Shown here: in pieces, positions 59,804-64,000 of the stretch
Layout: each line of letters starts with the position of its first letter
How positions within the stretch are numbered: position 1 is the first letter of the stretch
Assembly (NCBI GenBank): GCA_037367405.1
Contig: JAZKJV010010540.1
Span: 186,001-250,000, forward strand
Direction of reading: 5' to 3'
Length of the DNA: 64,000 nucleotides
Source of the DNA: Ottelia alismoides
Lineage: Eukaryota > Streptophyta > Magnoliopsida > Alismatales > Hydrocharitaceae
Translations under genes and position numbers: made by a program
Notes under the pieces: generated by a model
The model's input: only the letters and a program-made list of their open reading frames with translations
Database searches by the model: none
Told to the model about the DNA's origin: nothing

Positions 59804-62800
59804 TGTAACATCCGAAATCTACACAAACCTGAACTCAAGCCGATTTGGGTTTGTTTAACCCAATAAAGTTGTCAGTCAGTATTAAAACCTAAAACGATCA
59901 ATTGATCGTAAATCAAAAGTCGTTCGGGTGAAATCAACCAAAAATCGTCGCATCGTAATGCGTGTCCGAAAAAGCCGCGACGCAAATTCGGAAACTGCAA
60001 AACAAACCGAGACCGTCATAAACTCCGATAAGACGAAAGAAGACCAACGGAATCGACCGTTCGTCGATCGGAGGTCGTTTAGCATTTTTAAATCGCAAAA
60101 TCTAAACTTAAATCAAAACCGTATCTCGAAAATTTCGGGCATTGAAAACTCAATCGAAAGTATATCAATATTATACTCATTTTGATCGTTGTTTAGAGAC
60201 AATCAAATCGAGATATTGTACATCGAAATCCGAAAGTCGAGGTGTGATTTCGGTTAACTTTAAGTATCTCAAATAAAAAAGAAAATTTGTTAAAAATATA
60301 TATATTTATTTTCTGCTGAACTGTAAAAGCAACAGACACAAACAGATGGTTTTTTTCCAACACTTGGGGTTTTACCTTGGTACATTTGTCAACAAGAAAG
60401 CCATCCTTCCTTATATATATGTCTCCCAAATTCCCCATTTCCCACTACTTCACAGCCGAAGAAGCCCTCCCTTCCCCTTCACCCTTCGGCAGGAGATGCT
60501 TCAACAAAAAAAAATCCAGCCTTCCACCTATTGTTCCTGCTGCCTTTTAGCAGCTAAGACTATTCCCAGAAGCCTATGCTGCTGTCCAAACCCTGCAAGA
60601 GCTTCCTTGGAGCTGCTCAAAATCCAAGAAACTCTTGGAGCTCCTTCATGATCTGATCCATGCCATTTCCTCCAAAACTCTAGAATCTAAAAAGTATAAT
60701 CCTATCCCTAATCCTTTTGCTGCCATGCATGTTCCGATAAACATCTCCTCTTGCCATTTTATATATAATTTTTTATGGGTTAAGTTTTATAATTTGTGGA
60801 TGGATCTTATTCTTGCTTAATAATCATGTAAAATCCATAGCCTTAATCCTTGCTGCCATCATTTTGAGTCAAAGTTTCAGAAAATTATATAATTAATATT
60901 TGATTTGATACCTTTAAAATGAAAAGATAAGTTCTGAAATTCTGGACAACTAAGTTCTATGCTTTCTTATGGAAATTCTGGATTCACTTAAAATGTTGGA
61001 AATCTGTTTGCTCATAATGGTTGATTCAATTAATTCTATACGTATTAATTGACTATGAGAAGTCCTAAATTTCTCCAAGAAAATTTTATGGGTCATAGAA
61101 TGATAGATCGTAATGGTACCGAAGGATCTATGTATGGTAAATAATTATTTTTTTTAAAAAAAAAGATTGGAGTCATTTGCAATTGTCAAATTAATATTTT
61201 CTACTTAATATGGGAAAAAGGCTCTATTGGTTCTCGGGCTTAATGGTTTAAATGTTGTGAAAGTCTGCTCAGCAGACTATTTCCTTTACTATATGATGTG
61301 AGGGTGGTTTTATAGATGCAACCAAACTTACTAATTGGATCAATACTCAAACCAGACTACTCACAAATGATTAAAGCAGATTTAATGTTAGTACAAATGC
61401 TTGCTCTGTAATCAGATGGGAGTAGGAAGGGAAGAATAAATGAAATGCCATATTACATCAATAGGACTTGTTTGCACTTATAACTTTCGTTCTATGAAGA
61501 AAATGTAGTAAGGTGATTAATAATTTGATAAGTATAACATAACAAAAATGTATTGAAAACTATTATCTGTATAAAAATCTAATTGCATATTAATAATATA
61601 ATCAATAAAAAAACATGGACCTCTTGCATGTTTAATAATGAGCTTCCATCAAAATCTAAATTTCCAAGTATCATAAGGTGAAAGTCCACATTGAATAGTT
61701 CAAGGAGAAGGCATTTTGATTTGGGTAGGAAGTAAAGTTCTGGACTCAAGTAAATAGACTTACTCAAGTAAATAGACTTTCTGACTAATACACACAAATA
61801 AGATCAGAAAGCACCAGTTAGGTGGTTAAGCTAGAGATCATGAGGGGATTACTTAGTATATGCATCCTTAAAAAAATATGTCAATAAAAGACTTAGATCT
61901 ATATTATCAACCACTGAAGAAATAGAGAAAGAAATGGGTAGTCATGCAAGTGAAACATTGGTGACTAATAATGAAGAGTGCCGACCATGGTGACTTCAAA
62001 ACCAGACCGTGCGAGAGCGCGGTGACTCTCAACTGGGCAAGAGAATAGGAAGCCCAGTTTGGACAGCGGCCGTCAAGTGTGCGGGTCTAGGATCCCAGTC
62101 CTATTTTGTTTTTACGCGAGCTGGCAGTGTTTTTACGCCTCGTTGGGATCCCGACTTTGACCAGTTCCGTTGACCCTCTGTTTTAGGATACCCAGGCAGA
62201 GGATCCTCGGTTTTCAGTTTTACGTACGAGCTCGTTCACCCGTACTAGTCGGGCCATTTTCTAGAGCGACTTTTCCGGAGAGTCTCTCACCCGTCTCAGT
62301 GGCGTAGTTTCGGAGTAGACATATCCCTCTATTGGACCGCACTTCCAATTAGGGGGCGAGACGGAAGAGCCATTTGTAGGCTACCTCACCGCTTGAGTTT
62401 TTCTTCGCCAGCAGACCTTGGCGTTTTTACATCTAAATCATCCATATCTACATCTAAGTCATCTAAAGTTACATCTGAGACAATTAAAGTTAAGATTTGG
62501 AGAAGTTACAATCAAAAGTTGTGTTGATAGGAAATGACTATCCATCAGACTTGAGAATCAAGTAAATCCATAAGCATTTCCAATTCCATCTCTCACATCA
62601 TCAAAATCCTCAGACGTGATATTTGGTCAATATGACAATATAGATATTTATATACATACACTCATACAATTACGAACATTGATTACAAAATAACTATGTT
62701 ATATATGAAAAATGTTGGAATTATGGATGCTTATGGGAGATGCTTACAAGAGATTTGAAAACCCTTTTTACTTACGTAAGTAGATGTAAATGTTACTTGA

Positions 62801-63278
62801 TCCTGTCTTTCTACTTGTTTGCTTTTGAACATATTAAATGCCGGTTTATTTTATAAGTTTTGGGAGGTATCAATGCCCGTTGACATCTTTTCTTCCTCGC
62901 ACGCATGGCAGGCAAGGAGCCTTTAGTACAGTAGCAGGGTGATGACTTCAGGAGACCGTATATATACCAGACAGTATGTTACTTTTGTTGCAGTATGAAG
63001 TATTATGCTCCCTTTCTCTTCTGCTTAAAAATGTTGGGATTACTGTATGTAGTGGCAGACTTCTTGTACATGATGTGATTATATTAAAATTTATGAAATG
63101 AAGTGGTGGTGGCACTTGTTTTCTTGTCTCTATGGTTTTATGCAAAGAATGTGAATGTCATATGTAAATATAGCAACGCGAAAAAAAACCATGTTTTTCT
63201 ATAGCTTATGCGATCTCATGCGAATGAAATGCCGCGAAAAATGTTGTAAACGGGTACTAGGATCATCGGGGGTTCACA
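59804..63278 (+). mobile_element. Ty3/gypsy 5' LTR (Tekay/Del-like), about 3.5 kb
   Basis: It starts TGTAACATCCGAAAT, close to the TGTAACACCC start of many plant chromovirus LTRs, and ends GGTTCACA just before a tRNA-Met primer site. A G+C-rich zone at 61980-62420 includes gactttgaccagttccgttgacc, wording typical of these LTRs. The TG and CA ends are clear; the 3' LTR is not in the window, so the target duplication cannot be tested. Open frames inside it are not genes. Confidence 0.8.
60408..60425 (+). promoter_or_regulatory. Probable LTR TATA box
   Basis: ccttatatatatgtctcc, followed by C/T-rich DNA suited to a transcription start, about 600 bp into the gypsy LTR. Confidence 0.45.
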
Positions 63279-63281
63279 GTT

Positions 63282-63293
63282 TGGTATCAGAGC
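63282..63293 (+). other. Primer-binding site, initiator tRNA-Met
   Basis: TGGTATCAGAGC, extended by agtggta, two bases after the LTR end. Confidence 0.9.
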
Positions 63294-63528
63294 AGTGGTA
63301 CCCCAATGCGCACATTCGCAACATTACCATTCCAATCGCATTAAGTTCTCGGATAGCGACAGTCTTCCGACTTGTCGTGAGTCCGGAAATATGACATTCA
63401 TATCCAATTACCACAAAAGTCACCAATTTCATTAATTTTCATATTATATCTCAAGAAGAGAAAAAGTATATATCATATTACATGTAAACAATAAATTTTA
63501 TGACTAAATATGGTTCTCATGTAGAGCC

Positions 63529-63780
63529 ATGGCATCTCGACCAGGCCAGGAGACTGCTGACCAGTTGGCACGCATATTGTCTGCTCTCACCGACCTTCAG
63601 CAGCAACAGGCTACTATGAGAGGCCAGCAGGACCAGATTCTAGCTCAGCAGACAGACAAAAATTTTTAAATAGTGTTCTTAAAAAGAACATTATTTCGAA
63701 ATTTATCTCTTGCAAAAGTTGTTAGATACCTAAAGCGAAACGCTCCTCAATTTACCCGAGCATGGGACCGACCATGTCTA
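63529..63780 (+). pseudogene. Ty3/gypsy gag N-terminus, truncated
   Basis: The ATG at 63529 opens MASRPGQETADQLARILSAL followed by TDLQQQQATMRGQQDQ, a Gln-rich coiled start typical of chromovirus gag, and stops at 63667. A further gag-like piece (YLKRNAPQFTRAW) lies near 63730. The element then ends abruptly in copia integrase sequence, so its 3' part and second LTR are missing. Confidence 0.65.
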
Positions 63781-64000
63781 TGTTAACAAAGGAACGATCA
63801 TATATTAATAAAAATGTCAAGTCCTTTCATTTTATTCAAATATCTTTCTCTACTCGTGTTTAGACTATTGGGACTAATAATGCTCTAGAGTTTACTAAAC
63901 AAGATTTGACATCCTTCTTCTCTACTCAGGAAACTCTTCACCAGACCCCCTATACATATAACTCACAACAGAATGGGGTAGCGACAAGGAAAATTCGCCA
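63781..64000 (+). pseudogene. Older Ty1/copia integrase relic, runs off the window
   Basis: NVKSFHFIQISFSTRV, then after a stop TIGTNNALEFTKQDLTSFFS, TLHQTPYTYNSQQNGVA. These are the copia integrase core blocks; the second catalytic Asp (usual R-T-D-N) is Asn. Probably the continuation of the copia relic at 58886-59803, with the missing stretch lost when the gypsy element inserted or decayed. Confidence 0.75.

Noticed and set aside
59882..60651. Short ORFs in the gypsy LTR
   Set aside because: They lie within the LTR bounded by TG at 59804 and CA at 63278 and resemble nothing.

Overview
This window is nuclear DNA from a flowering plant. The evidence is spliced plant-type gene ends (NOL6/Nrap, acetyl-CoA acetyltransferase), a pentatricopeptide-repeat relic, and a dense load of plant transposons: Ty1/copia, a Ty3/gypsy LTR of the kind seen in Tekay/Del chromoviruses, L1-type and RTE-type LINEs, a tRNA-derived SINE, PIF/Harbinger and MITEs. 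The species cannot be told from the sequence. Most of the 64 kb is layered repeat DNA, much of it very A+T-rich.

Layout, left to right. 0-5 kb: a GATAT-rich repeat, the 3' half of a decayed copia element with its LTR, and a decayed RTE LINE. 6.5-7.8 kb: the last five exons (179 codons) of a NOL6/Nrap homologue on +, with a palindromic MITE in one intron. 9.9-13.2 kb: a PIF/Harbinger element with long terminal inverted repeats, next to a PPR relic. 13.7-14.4 kb: palindromic MITEs embedded in TA microsatellite. 15.8-16.6 kb: copia gag relic. 17-36 kb: several diverged copies of a large, ORF-less, A+T-rich repeat family, broken up by more palindromic MITEs and by a 1.25-kb long inverted repeat. 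35.9-38.1 kb: L1 LINE. 38-46 kb: decayed DNA-transposon debris, plus a SINE whose body and tail match the RTE LINE. 46.4-47.3 kb: second L1 relic. 47.8-48.5 kb: last two exons of an acetyl-CoA acetyltransferase gene on -. 50.4-52.9 kb: a young non-autonomous LTR element (316-bp LTRs, one difference seen, perfect 5-bp target duplication). 53.8-58.9 kb: an older complete copia element on - (142-bp LTRs, about ten differences, perfect 5-bp target duplication) inserted in a still older copia element on +. 59.8-63.8 kb: a gypsy LTR with primer-binding site and gag start, inserted in the protease codons of that same older copia. Copia integrase resumes to the window end.

The two host gene ends point at each other (NOL6 stop at 7818 on +, thiolase stop at 47829 on -) and both lack upstream exons here. 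Either both are truncated copies, or the window spans the 3' ends of two genes with very long transposon-filled introns and the roughly 40 kb between them.

No new protein-coding system was found. The most interesting material is structural: a MITE family of near-perfect hairpins lying in TA microsatellites, a LINE/SINE pair sharing sequence, a young LTR element that probably depends on copia proteins, and the ORF-less repeat family.
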